A DNA stretch of 64,000 nt from Phascolomyces articulosus. Taxonomy: Eukaryota > Mucoromycota > Mucoromycetes > Mucorales > Lichtheimiaceae. Below the pieces are notes generated by a model, which did no database searches, was not told the DNA's origin, and saw only the letters and a program-made list of their open reading frames with translations. The stretch lies in the NCBI GenBank assembly GCA_025677815.1, contig JAIXMP010000023.1, positions 372,001 to 436,000 on the forward strand, in the 5' to 3' direction. Each line of letters opens with the position of its first letter. The stretch's first letter is position 1. Positions 1 through 12,090 of this stretch are shown in pieces. The position numbers were made by a program, and so were the translations under genes.

Positions 1-232
1 CGACAAATAGGAATGCATGATCTATTTCATAATCAAAGTAAGGATCAATGGTTATATAACTACCTCCATGGGATTATATTATGAAGAATTACTACTAAGT
101 AATACTGCGATGACAGGAATAACCAATACAACAAAAATATACGCTCAATGTATATTTTTACAATGATGTTGTTACAGCTAACAACTGCGGAAATAGGGTT
201 CTAGGCCTATAGTTGTGGTATTTTATATTTCA

Positions 233-266
<34 letters not shown>

Positions 267-931
267 CGTATATAAATGCACGAGAATATGATCTCACTTT
301 TCATTTTTATTCTTAATATACGTAAAAAGAACTCCTATGTAATGGATTTTTTTATCAATGCATAAAGACATGTGACGTAAGGAAATTTATAACAATTAGA
401 GATTGAAACAAGTGATCTTCTACTATTATATATAGTAACTCACCCTGAAATATGTGCTGATGCTTGTTATTACAATTATTAATGACGCAATAGACTTTTT
501 AAAATACGTTTATAGCAAAATATCTACAAAACCATTAAGATGGATATTAAAGGCTGGCATGTTTTATATTGTATTTGAGTTCACGTTTTTCATCAGCTGC
601 GATGCATCGCTTGTTACCACAATATATTTTATAGAGAGACATACGTATTCTTTGTTCTATACAATTTATACTGTAATTTATCTCTTGTAGCATCATATAA
701 TAAATAGCCTTACTATTTATAATAGTTCATTCATTGATATGTGCTGTTTCATATTGATATAATGCCATATTATGCAAAGTTTAAATTATTCGCATGCTTA
801 TATGGTAAGCTATGCACTTGAATTCTAAATCCAAAACGAGCCAATTAAAATTAATCTTTCAATATCTTGGTGTAATCCTCGTCCCCTGAGAGAACATACT
901 TTTTTTTAAACCTTTTCACTTAAACTTGAGA
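1..931. other. AT-rich intergenic DNA
   Basis: No convincing gene is visible. An uninterrupted (AT)n microsatellite lies at 233-260. The only sizeable reading frame (454-690, 78 codons) is AT-driven, has no recognisable domain and no splice partners, so I do not call it. The last 100 bases or so before 932 probably hold the promoter and leader of the downstream Trs65-like gene. Confidence 0.6.
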
Positions 932-3705
932 ATGGAAACGACTAGTATATCCTCGGAACTATTCTTCAATGAAACCGAATTTCGCGTTTTAATTCCCAAT
1001 GTTTCTTCTGAAACTGACCCAACTCCTCAAGAAATCCTTTCTACTGCGTCTCGTCGATTCACATTTTATGGTAAAAAGAAAAAAAAAAACTAACTTTAGA
1101 AGCTACAATGCTGTTCGTGTTTTTATATTGCATCAACTCATAGCTTTAAATCACTCTTCATGGACTTACTTTATTTAATTTTTTTTTTATAAAGATGAAC
1201 ATTTGAAAGTTTATTTATATGCACGTATACCCCATCAGCTTGCTGGTACAGGCGATGAAGTTCAACAAGCTATTGATACTTTTTTCAACCAACTCGATGT
1301 TCACCTTGAAACCAGCATTGTTGATAGTGGACCTCATCCACAACCTGCAGCTGTACCACCACCACTCCAACCTTCCTCTTCGTTTTCTTCATCCTCATTC
1401 CACCACCGTTCCATTTCGCAGAAATGGAACCCTTCGTCATCCGCCCCGTCGTCACCCAAGTCGCATAAGCGCGAACTTAGTTATGGACAACGAGGTCCAA
1501 TGTCTGCCGGCCCTCAACCTCCTCACCAACAACAAGAACAATCAGCTTTACCTTTTTTTTCACATACATATAATAGCCGAGGAAAAGATCCAGAACCTGT
1601 AATTTTTGAACATGAAGAAGCTTATTGTTGCATTTATACATTAACGGTGCCTATTTGTAAGTGATTGTATTAAAGGATGATATAGAATCAATCAAACAAA
1701 CTGGATATGAATGTGACACGAAAAAGGAAGATAGAGTAATTTCTTTTATCTAACAAAAATTGATGTAGTATATGTCAAGACACGAAGTAATAATCCATTA
1801 CTATCATTTGCATTCAATGTTTCATATCGTCCCATGACAACAAATAGTCGAACGCAAAAATCTCAGGAGGACGAAGAAACGGAGGATGGAAAGGAAGATT
1901 ATGATGCTGATTTGTTTGAAACAATCGATCTTCTTGGTGGACTTTCTGAAGGTAATAAAAGACAAGGGCATGAATATGTAGGATGAGTATGACTATCGTC
2001 CAGTATAAAAAAAAGTAAAACATGGATTAACAAGGACAGTAAACATATATACCACGATATAGATCCTGTATTTTCTTCTACTCCATTACATCAACGATTT
2101 GTTGTGGAAAAACACAGTCGTCAATCCAGTGGTACATTTTCACAAAATAGTCATACAACACCACAAATGCTTACTTTACGTCGCCATGTTCGAGAGATGC
2201 TTGCAGTACGATCAGGTATCAATGTCAAAATGCGAACTACCAACGCATCTGTTGCTGATAAGATGGTCATGATGTCAGTTGAACTTGAGAATCCATTAGA
2301 AACAGGTTGTGTTTTTGTTGTGGATAAAGTGGAAGTACAAGTGTCCAATGCTGTAGTTTCTGTAGCATTTTCCAATGATGTACGTATATTTTTAGTGGGG
2401 TAGAAATGGATAATATGGAAATGTCAAAAAGGAACGATGAGCTCAATATATGATAATCATTAGGTAAAGTTCCCCATCACTTTGGAAACATTGGACCAAA
2501 TGGTATTCTTGTACAACGTCACACTCCTGGAAGATGGATCAGCAAAACCACCACCTCAGCAACCCCCTCGTATGTTCCCTGTTCGTAATCGAAACACGCC
2601 TGCCATGCCTACCCATTATCAGGATGAACGACTTCAACCACAGCGTGTTTCCATCCAAGTATATGGTGCACCATTGATTGATGGTGTACGTGCAGTTCCT
2701 ATGCGATCAAAATGGAACACCATGTTGGATGTCACTGGCATGCGACAAAAACGTGATGAACCAGATCCACGTTTCTCATCCCTTTTACAATCATCTACAA
2801 ATTCATTTGTTGCTTCTCGATCCTCAGTTGCAGCTTCTCTTTCCACAAGTGCTTCCATGTCTCCTGGTGCACGATCAGTGGGCAGTCCACTAGGTCAAGT
2901 CATGGATGGTAGAAAGAGAATGGTGCTGGCAACCTCTCAGAATATGGCAGCTGCAGCTGGAGGTGGAGGATCTGGTCCACAAACACCTGTAGGTCAACGT
3001 GCACCATTACCCCCTGCACCTGGAAGAAAAGCAGAAGCCGAAGTCGTTGATGGGATTGTTGTATCATTTACTGTGCCTCCCAATATTACTGTTGGCAAGA
3101 TTTTCCCACTCCAGATTTTCATTGTCAATCGTTCAAAGCATACACGTCGATTCCAAGTGACCATTCCAAATCGTAAACGTCAACATCATACAGCGGATTC
3201 GATGGTCAAGACGACGTTGCCACCATTACCTATTGAACAAAACCCCATTGATCCATATATGGATGAAGCAGGTAAAAATACAACTTATTAGCATTTAATC
3301 CAAAGCAGATGCTATGGTTTTCTTTTCAAGTAGGAATACATATTTAACCTATAAATTTGATTACTTTTTATATATAGAATTTTTACGACAATACTTTGAA
3401 AACGAGACCCATGAAGCGGATATCATTTGTTTAGAAAATAACGTTCGATTAAGGTATATGATAATCAACATATCTTTTATTTCATCTTTATGAAAAAAGT
3501 GACTAGCTTTTTACTTATTTATCTTTTTTATTTTAGTCCATTGGGTCCATCAACATCCCAAGCAGTCGATGTACGATTTATTGCAGTGAAGGAAAAATTG
3601 CATACCATTGATTTAATTCAGCTTGTAGATCAAGATACAGGTTTCGTTACCAACCTTCGCCATGTATTAGAAATATTTGTTGATAAACGCGCAGAAGATA
3701 TGTAG
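932..3705 (+). CDS. TRS65: TRAPP II complex subunit Trs65-like
   Basis: Seven exons: 932-1070, 1195-1656, 1769-1951, 2063-2379, 2464-3271, 3378-3453 and 3537-3705. All joins keep frame and give about 717 residues. The C-terminal half shows the Trs65/TRAPPC13-type beta-sandwich pattern. A strand pair (VPPNITVGKIFPLQIFIVNR) is followed by a basic segment. The ending is a conserved-looking CLENNVRLSPLGPSTSQ block, then a final run of beta strands stopping just after LEIFVDKRAEDM. In yeast, Trs65 belongs to TRAPP II, the tether and Rab exchange complex acting at the late Golgi. Low-complexity Ser/Pro/Gln insertions in exons 2 and 5 are probably disordered. I chose the ATG at 932 because it opens an exon whose donor at 1071 joins in frame to exon 2. 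The family call rests on recognising the domain pattern, not on an alignment. Confidence 0.72.
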
Positions 3706-3921
3706 ATTCATAAACTACACTATTTTGATATTGTGTACATTATTATAGTAAATAGCCTCTCCCTCCACCTTTTCCCCTCCTCTCACACAAAACATCCTTT
3801 TTAATTTATAACTATATCAACAAGATTATATATTAGTTTGGTATAATTCTCAGGACTTATTATATATCCTTTACAAAGATTACTATTATACATAACATAT
3901 TTAATCAAGACTTTTATATAC

Positions 3922-5089
3922 TCAAAGAGCTTCCTGAATACAGGATATATGTTTCGGTCCGGTACCACAACATCCACCCAAAATGACTTTTTGACCTGTT
4001 TTATTTGCAACTTCTTTTGCCCATCCAGCCATCGATTCTCCAAACACACTTGTTGATACCTTGGTTCTAGAATTCCAACTTCGTGCAATAGCATCCCATT
4101 CTTCACCTCCATCGGGATATAATAAGATTGATTTGTTCTTGCTCTTGTCATGTTGAAGTAAGATCTCTAAAAGAGAAGCAATATATTTTGGTTTTGTACA
4201 GTTAACACCTACACCAAATATATGATCTATATCTGCGAGAATGTCCAAACTTTTATACAGTGGTGTTCCGTCTGAAACTTGGTTATTAGACCGACATGAA
4301 AATGATACAGCTACAGGTGGTAATCGTAGCTCTTTTTCACCTTGGATCAATTGACGAATAGCTTGTGCTTCCAAGTAGGAAGGAATTGTCTCGAAAAGTA
4401 GGAAATCGATACCAGGTTCTAATTTAATATCTCACATCAGTTAGTCTCTCTCTTTCTCAACACGAGGGATGTCTGTCTCTCCTCCACTTTATTACCTTGT
4501 AAGCAAATCGTTAGACGCTCGCGATGAAATTGGACAAGGTCATCAATGGTAATATGGTCCCCATAGTTACCAGTATATTCAGCTCCATTTGCCAATATTG
4601 CACCATAACAGCCCATCGATAAAGCAACTAAACCTTTGCCATGAGCATCACGGGCTTCTCGTGCTAATTGTACACTTCTTCGCATTAACTTCACTGCTTC
4701 ATCGCGTGAATAACCTGCGTCAAGAAACCCTTGAACTGATGCTTGATAACTTGCTGTTGTGGCAACATTGGCTCCTGCTTCAAAATATAACTTGTGGACA
4801 GTCTATACAAGAAAAAAGTTTTCAATGTTTCGTTGGGATAATTATAACAATCTAGTACGCGTTTTTCTTTCTTACTCGAATGGCATCAGGATCTTGATCA
4901 AGACAGTGAGCTGACCATAATTGACCTATATATAAAAAACAGGTATGTTTGTTTCTGTTGTTACTATGAAACGCGTAAAGCTTTAACCCAGCACCCTTTT
5001 CAATAATAACCTGACAAATCTTTTTTAAATGATCGTTCTAATTCGGTTGCTAAACCTCCATCAAGAATTAATGGTGAATCAAACGTCAT
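3922..5089 (-). CDS. Homocysteine S-methyltransferase
   Basis: Five exons on the minus strand: 5011-5089, 4876-4925, 4802 up to 4876's intron partner as exon 4496-4802, and 3922-4418, which together encode about 310-330 residues (four coding blocks joined by three introns are clearly supported). The enzyme transfers a methyl group to homocysteine to make methionine, usually from S-methylmethionine or AdoMet in fungi (Mht1/Sam4 type). The start reads MTFDSPLILDGGLATELER, the typical beginning of the TIM barrel. Zinc-binding cysteines fit the family: GVNCTKP in the middle of the last exon and the GGCCGT motif near the C-terminus. A further conserved block is SMGCYGAILANGAEYTGNYG. The protein ends shortly after GGCCGTGP, as the family usually does. 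It converges with the Trs65 gene, 216 bp away. Confidence 0.93.
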
Positions 5090-6030
5090 TTTTATTATTA
5101 CAGAAGGAAAAAAAAAGCCAGAAAATAATAAAAATCCACACTTTTGGTTTTATAAAATAAAATAGGGTATTTTTTATTTTTTTATTATATGTAAAATAAC
5201 GCAATAACTCTAAATATTACGAACAAAATGTTCTTAATTTTTTACCTATAAATACTATTAGAAAAATTAGATAAACTCTTCTTTTCTTTTTCCCCATATT
5301 TTCACATAAATCCAAATAAGCCATGCAATCAGAAAGAGTGTATTCCACAGCGAGTAGTCGGTGTTAGCATGAAATAAATAAAGATCATCATTTCAAGCAT
5401 GGCTCTTCTTTGGATTATACATGATACACCCTCCCCTTTTCGATAAAAACCCTATTGAAAAGTCATTCTTACCTTACGACTAGAAATTTATTTCTTTCTT
5501 GAGTAGAAAAAGTCTGTTGATTATTCAATAATCTACCATAACATAAACTATAAACATAAGCGTATCAGTAAAGAAAAACTAGCTTTTTGTTTATATAAAG
5601 AAGTAAAGGTGGCTTTTTTATATATTATCAGATAAAAGCTCTGGCTGCGAGCACGCAATCAGCATAATTTCCTCTGATTGGGGCGACAACATTTCATCAT
5701 ATTAAAAAAAAAAAAAAAAAAAAAAAAAGGATAGATAGAAAGAATAGAATAGAGTCGACAATAGTTTACCTTTTTGTTATATGTTGTGTAAGGGAAAAGA
5801 AAGAAAAAGAAAAGCAGCAAACCAATACTTTGTTTAAATAAACGACACGAAAAAAAAATTTTTTTATTCAAATTTGGTTTCCGAATTAAGTAACCGAAAT
5901 GCAAAACGCGTCCCACCTGTCAAAATTATTAGACTGCATTTGCGCACTTCGATTTTTTTTTTTTTTTTGCGTCCCTTCGTTTTTATTTGCGCATTGACTA
6001 TCTACTTATTTTACAAATAAATTATTTGCA
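5090..6030. other. Intergenic DNA with homopolymers
   Basis: This stretch lies upstream of the homocysteine methyltransferase. It contains a 25 nt A run at 5704-5728 and a T run near 5951-5966. I see no exon-like segment, RNA gene or repeat beyond these homopolymers. Confidence 0.5.
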
Positions 6031-6281
6031 ATGTCCACCATGAACGATGTACCTTATGAATTCTTAACTACTTTTGAAGTTAAAAGTGGAAAAGTGTAAC
6101 TAATGTTCCAGTAAATGAGTATAATTGGGACATCCCCCCTGAATACCTTTGCTGCTTTAATGTAAACGATGATGAAATCATGCCTGAAGCCGACGAGGAA
6201 TCAGCTCCTGGATTAGTTGAAATTGTCCACATGGGATGGATAGCTTATACAGGACCACAAAATTCTACTCGTTACTACTAA
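6031..6281 (+). pseudogene. Small ORF interrupted by an apparent 2-base insertion
   Basis: The ATG at 6031 opens a frame reading MSTMNDVPYEFLTTFEVKSG that stops at 6097-6099. A second frame, open from 6084, continues smoothly from about 6099 and ends at 6279-6281. It begins TNVPVNEYNWDIPPEYL, has a balanced acidic composition and ends with MGWIAYTGPQNSTRYY. The break falls at a doubled GT within aaagtgtaact; the duplicated dinucleotide is enough to explain the shift. An intron here would be under 20 nt, so splicing is unlikely. Either this is a short broken gene (about 80 residues if intact) or a chance pairing of ORFs. I do not recognise the family. A TA-flanked element begins about 55 bp downstream. 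Confidence 0.35.
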
Positions 6282-6337
6282 TAATCATATCGTACAACAC
6301 ATAAACAAGATGACCATGAAAATATAACAGCTTCCTA

Positions 6338-6523
6338 CGGTGGATCCCGTTAATTTCATATTGGTTAGCTTTCAACCAATATTGTCTCCACAATTTTTTG
6401 GTCCATGGAGACAAATAAATATACCAATAAACACATAATAAAGCTATCCTCATTAAATACCACACCTCTTTATTTTCATAAAAAAATGGGAATTTTGGCA
6501 GTGAAATTAAAAGGGATTCACTG
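6338..6523. mobile_element. Candidate MITE with TIRs and TA target duplication
   Basis: The 186 bp element is flanked by TA at 6336-6337 and 6524-6525. The left end reads CGGTGGATCCCGTTAATTTC; the reverse complement of the right end reads CAGTGAATCCCTTTTAATTT. They align over about 22 bases with few mismatches and one gap. The inside holds two hairpins: arms 6358-6366/6374-6382 and 6383-6390/6406-6413. TA duplication with CAGTG-type ends is typical of Tc1/mariner/pogo-class non-autonomous elements. No transposase is encoded. Confidence 0.6.
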
Positions 6524-6525
6524 TA

Positions 6526-8357
6526 CTATTGTGATAGGTATAATATATTGAGTCTCAAATTGCAATGGATTCTCGTATTTTCTTCATCAATAAGGGTGCT
6601 GTTTTCCAAGATATAAAATATAATATTATTATCACAATGAAATTAAATTAGGTATATACAAGGCATAAAGAACAGAATTATAGCAATAATTTATTAATAT
6701 ACTTATAGAGACCAAGTCATATTTTTATTTTTGTGAAAATATATAAAATAGGAAAGAAAGATATTTTACAGTTTATGCTGTCCAGTAAAAGGAACGTATT
6801 TGGAGTCAAAAACATGAGAATGTAACACTGTTAATAATATGGCGGTATATATAGTTAACGGATAAAGGTACTCTTAATATGGTAACATCGCTAAAACCTT
6901 GACGCAACACCACAATGGCATTGTTAAATATGCTTTAAAGCTTTCGCAACACCCTATGATCGATAGATATGAATTATCAAATGGGCACAATCCAAAGTAT
7001 CAGTAAATTGCTAGCGTGAGTGACGTAAATAATGACTCGAGAGTAATTGACCAACATTCGTTAATCTTCCTTTCGATCCAAATTTGAAGGATGATATAGT
7101 GGGTGAATAGGGGTTAAATAGACTAGGAATAATTATTACGGTTACAAGTGACACGATTCGACCATCGTTATTCAATGTTGCACTAGTCATAATCATGATT
7201 TCTTTCATTTTCCAAACGAAAGAAAAAAACGGTATACGTAGAATTCTTGGAAATTCATAAGGAACAATACTTCTAATACGAGCCACCAAATAAAAAAAAA
7301 AAGCAGAATTGCTACATGCTATTTTCTAATTTATAGAACCCCTCGAAAAATTTTATTAAAATTATTGTTGCTATGATTGGATTTTATCAATATTCTCTTT
7401 TTCTTCAACAACCACTTTTTCTAATCTATACCACCAAAAACTCGCTCTTGTTCATAACATACACTTGATAATGCTGTATCATTATACATCCAAGTTGTTT
7501 ACTACGTCTCATCCTCTTGGTTGAAGTAGCAACAATCTAAACACAATATTCTCGACAAAATAGTACTCGACAATATGCACTATTAGCATATATATTTACA
7601 ACACCCTCATAAAAAGAAAACGGCTTGCAAAATGTGTAGATGGACAAGGCAGAGAGTCGCTGTGCCAGGTATGCGTTCCACATCTTACTTGCAGGCATGG
7701 AGAGGTACATGGTTGAGGATCACTGTACCACGTCAAGTCTACGCTTGAACAGTGGTTGATACATGGGCATTCTTTCATGACAAATCTCTGGTGCCTGAAG
7801 TTGAAAACTACTTGATAGTACCTTTTTTTTTATTGATCATTTTGTATATTAGTTGGTTCTATGAGCTATAGTTTAATTTAATAATATTTTTTTTTGAATT
7901 ATACATTCGATTTTTTTGAGAGTGTTTATGATTATCGATGATCTGCTATAACATGATCCTGATAATACGGTATTTGTATTGTTGTTAATATTTGTTGAAT
8001 GGGATGAATCGTTTATGTGGGTCATCGTCATGGATGACATCCCGATCTGATTTTGGGGTATGATATAATTGATAAAACAAAGAAATTCGGGAGAGAAAAA
8101 TGGATATGATCAATGACGAAAAAAAAAAAAAGATTGTTCAGTTTTTGAAGGCGGATTACTCCAAAAACACATACATTTGAAAAAATACTGACACATCATC
8201 AGAATTTCAAATATACAAATATATATTATTGGGATATACCTGTATTATTGATGAAGAAGAACTAGGCAGTAATAGATAATTTATATTTATGAACAAATAT
8301 TGGTAGGTAATAATATACATATATTTATTTATATGTTTCTAAAAAAACACAATCTCT
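6526..8357. other. Gene-poor stretch
   Basis: No gene is supported. A minus-strand open frame at 7011-7289 has mixed composition but no start context, splice partners or recognisable motif. A cysteine-rich repeat unit is listed separately at 7624-7750. The remainder is AT-rich with T and A runs. The last part (about 8280-8357) is probably the 3' untranslated region of the UPF0658-type gene. Confidence 0.5.
7624..7750. repeat. Degenerate tandem repeat in a Cys-rich reading frame
   Basis: Two imperfect copies of a unit of about 60 bp start at 7624 and 7688 with CTTGCA and share the core GGaCAaGGcagaGgaTCgCTGTgCCA, with scattered substitutions. On the minus strand the region (7596-7778) translates to a Cys/Trp/Pro-rich peptide with TWYSDPQPC and TWHSDSLPC as the repeated pieces. 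This resembles a small secreted or extracellular repeat, but no signal peptide or splice partners are visible. It could be a leftover exon. Confidence 0.35.
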
Positions 8358-8681
8358 TTATTTTGTTTCAGATCTTCCTATATCTTTATGTTTCTGGTAA
8401 AATGACGATGATGATGATTTATTTTGACGATCATGGGAATAGTAGGCTGTTGTCATGGATGTATTATTGTTGATACGCTGAGTGGAAGAAGCACAGTCTC
8501 GAAGAATCCTTACACCATGCATCATGCTTCTTATAGTAGCTACTGCTACGCCTGTTGTTAAAGTGGTTAAAATAATAAGCACAAGAAGAGTGTATATCAA
8601 ACTATACCGAGTAGCCTATTTTAATTATACAAAAAAATTACTATGGGTTCAGTCTTTGATCATTTTGCTTTTAATCTTTGA

Positions 8682-8718
<37 letters not shown>

Positions 8719-10136
8719 TACTTACACGATAAGGGTCTTCTCCTGATGGTGAAGACAAGTGAGGTTGAGCAAATGTAATCAATCGAAATACAAAATAAGC
8801 AATTGATACAGCAGCTACAAGTGTTACAAATCCCAATACCCAAGGTTTTTCATTCAATATACCATAATACCCTATAATAAATAAAACCATTCCTAATCCT
8901 GCAACCAACAAAGCTTCCATCGTTGTTGTGTCATAATAGAGTAATGCTGAAGGTGATAATTGAACAGCGAATGAAAAAAAAAAGAACAAATCGACCTTGA
9001 CGAGAGCTAATAGTGTTGCCAAAGTCACTGCTGCTTTTTTGAATCGTGGATTCATTTCGTCCTTTTGGTTGCTATTATTTTCTGGTGTTGTCATTAACGT
9101 TCTTGACTTTTGTTGCTGCGGATAGTAACAATGATCATACCAAGTGAACTGACGATGAAGCCAGATCGAACAGCCAATAAAAACAAGAAAGCATGCCGGA
9201 ATAACCGCCAATATAGCGTACTCATAATGTGGTCCAATGGTTCGTGATGTTTCATCGATGCACTGGAGCTCCACCATCCATTCTTCAATCGATTGGTTTT
9301 GGTAGGTTTGAATAATGGCAAAAATTACATACAAGAACCCTAAGGTCGAACAAGAAAATAGTTATCAGTAAAATATATGTTTGTGATTATTTTTTCCAGG
9401 GTCAAATTATATATATACCTAATAGGATGAGAGCATAAAGCTGAGCGGCAGATCGTTGTCGAAGTGTATCAACACATAAAAGTAATTGGTAAAGTGATAT
9501 GGCGATGACAAGCGCACGATAAATCAAGTTTGTAAATGATACACCTACACCAGTGATAGATAAAAGGCATTGAGAGGATTGATATACATTTTGACGCACA
9601 CGAAATCCTTCGAGGACAATAATAACGACAGATTCAATAAACAAAATGACAACAAGAATTCCTAGAAATGGATTAGGATAATCATTTTCTATATTGACCC
9701 TTTCTGGATGCTGTTGCTCGTGATAAATAAGATCATTTGTGTTGGTGTTTGAATTGTTGTTACTTTCATTATTCCAAGGACAGTGATCTAACCAAGATGT
9801 AATAGCCTTGTTTTTTCCATCATTCATCATCATACCAACACCTAATGAAGCTCTCTGGTATTGTTTTTGGTTATGACTATAAAGGACTTGCTTGTTTTTT
9901 GAGTGACTACTACTCATATCCTCCTCACAAGGATAATAGGTCGATATTTCTGTTCTTGTTGTTGTTGCTGAATGTCGTTTTTGTTGTTGTGACAATATGG
10001 GTGCAAGATCGTCAGATCTTGTCCTTTGATAATGAGTTGAAGAAGAGGTAGAACTTTCTGGTTGTTGATCCAATTGTTGTCGTGTTATACCATTATTGCT
10101 GGATAAAATATTGCTTTTGTTTGTTGGCGATAACAT
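8358..10136 (-). CDS. UPF0658-like Golgi multi-pass membrane protein
   Basis: Three exons: 9419-10136, 8726-9339 and 8615-8358, giving 529 residues; all joins keep frame. The first ~160 residues are a polar, Asn/Gln/Ser-rich cytoplasmic tail. A series of transmembrane helices follows, starting at FLGILVVILFIESVVIIVLE. The order of helices and the charged interruptions resemble the fungal UPF0658 Golgi membrane family: a LVKVDLFFFFSFAVQL segment late in the protein, then a TFAQPHLSSPSGEDPYR loop and a last helix. No biochemical function is established for that family. The second intron carries a (TA)n(GA)n microsatellite at 8683-8718. The four-TM gene starting at 12090 lies upstream on the same strand. 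Confidence 0.7.
8683..8718. repeat. Compound (TA)n(GA)n microsatellite in an intron
   Basis: An AT dinucleotide run passes directly into nine GA units, ending 7 nt before the donor site (reading on the minus strand) of the second UPF0658 intron. Length variation here would sit right next to the splice donor. Confidence 0.85.
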
Positions 10137-10606
10137 TATTATTTTTTTTTATTAATGAATGACAACAAACTATGGAAGAAGAAGATAAAAAATAAAGAAT
10201 TAATGAATGGAAGAATAGTTCAATTGTCAACTCATTATTATCTATTGTGAGGTATTAAAAGGGGTATCAATCTTTACTACCTCTGTACTATTAATAATAG
10301 ATATTGGTATTATTCCATTATTAACAGTATGTTTAGTTTCCTTTTTGCCTCCTTTTTTTTCCCTTCTTTGCAAATGGATAAATAAAAATAAAACAGTCAT
10401 AATAATAACAACTGATAATAATTCAACAAGTAAAAAAAATGATTGTATGCAAATTTCATTATAGACAATGTAATAAAAAAAAGGAGGGGGAGAACAGAAC
10501 AATAGAGAAGCCATTGCGGAATGAAGGGTATTAATAAAATTATCTATTATCATCACCATCATAATAAACAAGAACGCCGCCATAAAAATAGTAAGATAAT
10601 TTTTAA
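10137..10606. other. Intergenic DNA between two minus-strand membrane genes
   Basis: This 470 bp holds the promoter of the UPF0658-type gene and the 3' region of the four-TM gene. The open frame at 10242-10583 (-) is hydrophobic and low complexity, with no family signature, so I leave it uncalled. Confidence 0.5.
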
Positions 10607-12090
10607 TTAATAATAGTTTTCGGGTGATGACCGTCGACGTTGATTCTTGTGAGCATCTTGTGAATCCATCTGTGAATAAAGTAGATCATCCGGTACTGAT
10701 TTTCGTTTCAATTTACCGCTTTGTAGCTGATATTGAATAGAATTTTTTCGATAAGGCTTCTTTCTCAATGATCGTAAAGAGAAATGTCTTGTCTTTTTCT
10801 TTCTGTTGTTATTATCATCTTTTTCTGAGTTATTTTTTGTTGCTGAGGAAGGTGGTTCATTATTAAGAACAATAACATTCGAACGACCGGGACCAGCGGC
10901 TCGACCGATTGGACCAGCAGTGAGTGGCGGTGGCATAGCCATGCCAGGTCCTGCGGTCATAAGTCTTCTTGGATTATTCATTCCAAATTCTAATCGGGAA
11001 GCCATCTCCATATTTGATATTCCTTGCTTATGACTAAACGAGTAGATGCAAAGTCCCCAGTAAACCTGCATGAAAAAGAAAATAATCAATCATGATATTA
11101 TGTTTATCACATTTTTTTATGCAATGAGCATCCATCACACAGAAAAACAAATTTCTTATTGGCCAATGTGATTAATATCATCCCTCTATTGTTTTTCTAT
11201 GTTATATAATAACTTACATAGAGTACAATCATAAGAAATATCGAGATCAAACCAAACTTGCATTCATCCTGATATAATCGTTGACAATTATAATAATCAT
11301 CACCAACATAATTGAATTCATTGGTTGCTCCATTTGTTGCCAAGGAAACTTGTCCTTCGAGATAGGTCCCTGTTGAATCAATACACCAGTTCATGAAATC
11401 TCCGCGTTGTGTAATAAAATAACAGGCATTTGCAAGGCCATCGATAAGAAAAATAAATAATGCAGTCCATACAATTCGAGAATAAAGTCGAATATATTCC
11501 CATCGATTCTGTTATAGTATAACGAGAAAAACCACGTAGTCGTTGATAAACAAAAAAAATGATAATCCTTTTGTTTTTTAAAGTAGTAGATGAATGTCTT
11601 ACCCTAAAAAGGACTAAAAGTCCAATGAAACCGACAATAGTTAAAATAATACTGGCAACAGCAAACACATAGAGAGGTGCTGCAGCCATATGTGAAAAGA
11701 ACGCTATTTTCATCATTTATTATGTATAAGATCCATACATATATATATAATAATCAATCAATCAATCAATCATAGTATCCTTTTTGTTATTATCGGTATA
11801 TATCATGTACAACTTACGACTTTTTTCTTGAAAAGATAATATAGCAAAATATAATGATAGACCCTATTGATAACGATACAGATTGTAAGTTGTCGCTCTT
11901 CTTCGTCACTTTATATGGTGGTTTGAGGTCAAGAAAAATGAAGAATAAAAAATATTACTATCCAAACTAAACAAGAAAGAGTTGCACCAACGCGTAAATG
12001 AATACAACCACAACATTTTCGTAATGCCTGGTGTTTTGTATGTACAAATTTATTCTTTATATGAGGAGCTCTCCAGTTGATAGGATCCAT
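10607..12090 (-). CDS. Four-TM membrane protein with basic C-terminal tail (unknown family)
   Basis: Five exons: 11959-12090, 11818-11863, 11603-11703, 11218-11508 and 10607-11065. They give 342 residues and every junction keeps phase. A short N-terminus with a KCCGCIHLR cysteine cluster leads into TM1 (about 34-55), TM2 (65-92), TM3 (101-125) and TM4 (180-206). A roughly 55-residue loop with four cysteines lies between TM3 and TM4, most likely lumenal or extracellular. The last ~130 residues are soluble: a Gly/Pro/Met patch, then a strongly basic stretch (NNRKKKTRHFSLRSLRKKP). The overall shape is MARVEL- or tetraspan-like, but I cannot assign it to either. The cysteine cluster before TM1 could be palmitoylated (inference). 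Confidence 0.72.

Noticed and set aside
8660..8725. Extension of the UPF0658 second exon through the (TA)n(GA)n tract
   Set aside because: The codons are a repeat translation (SLSLYIYIYI) and a consensus donor at 8725 removes them.
10242..10583. 113-codon minus-strand hydrophobic frame
   Set aside because: Low complexity, no family signature, and it falls in the 3' region of the four-TM gene.
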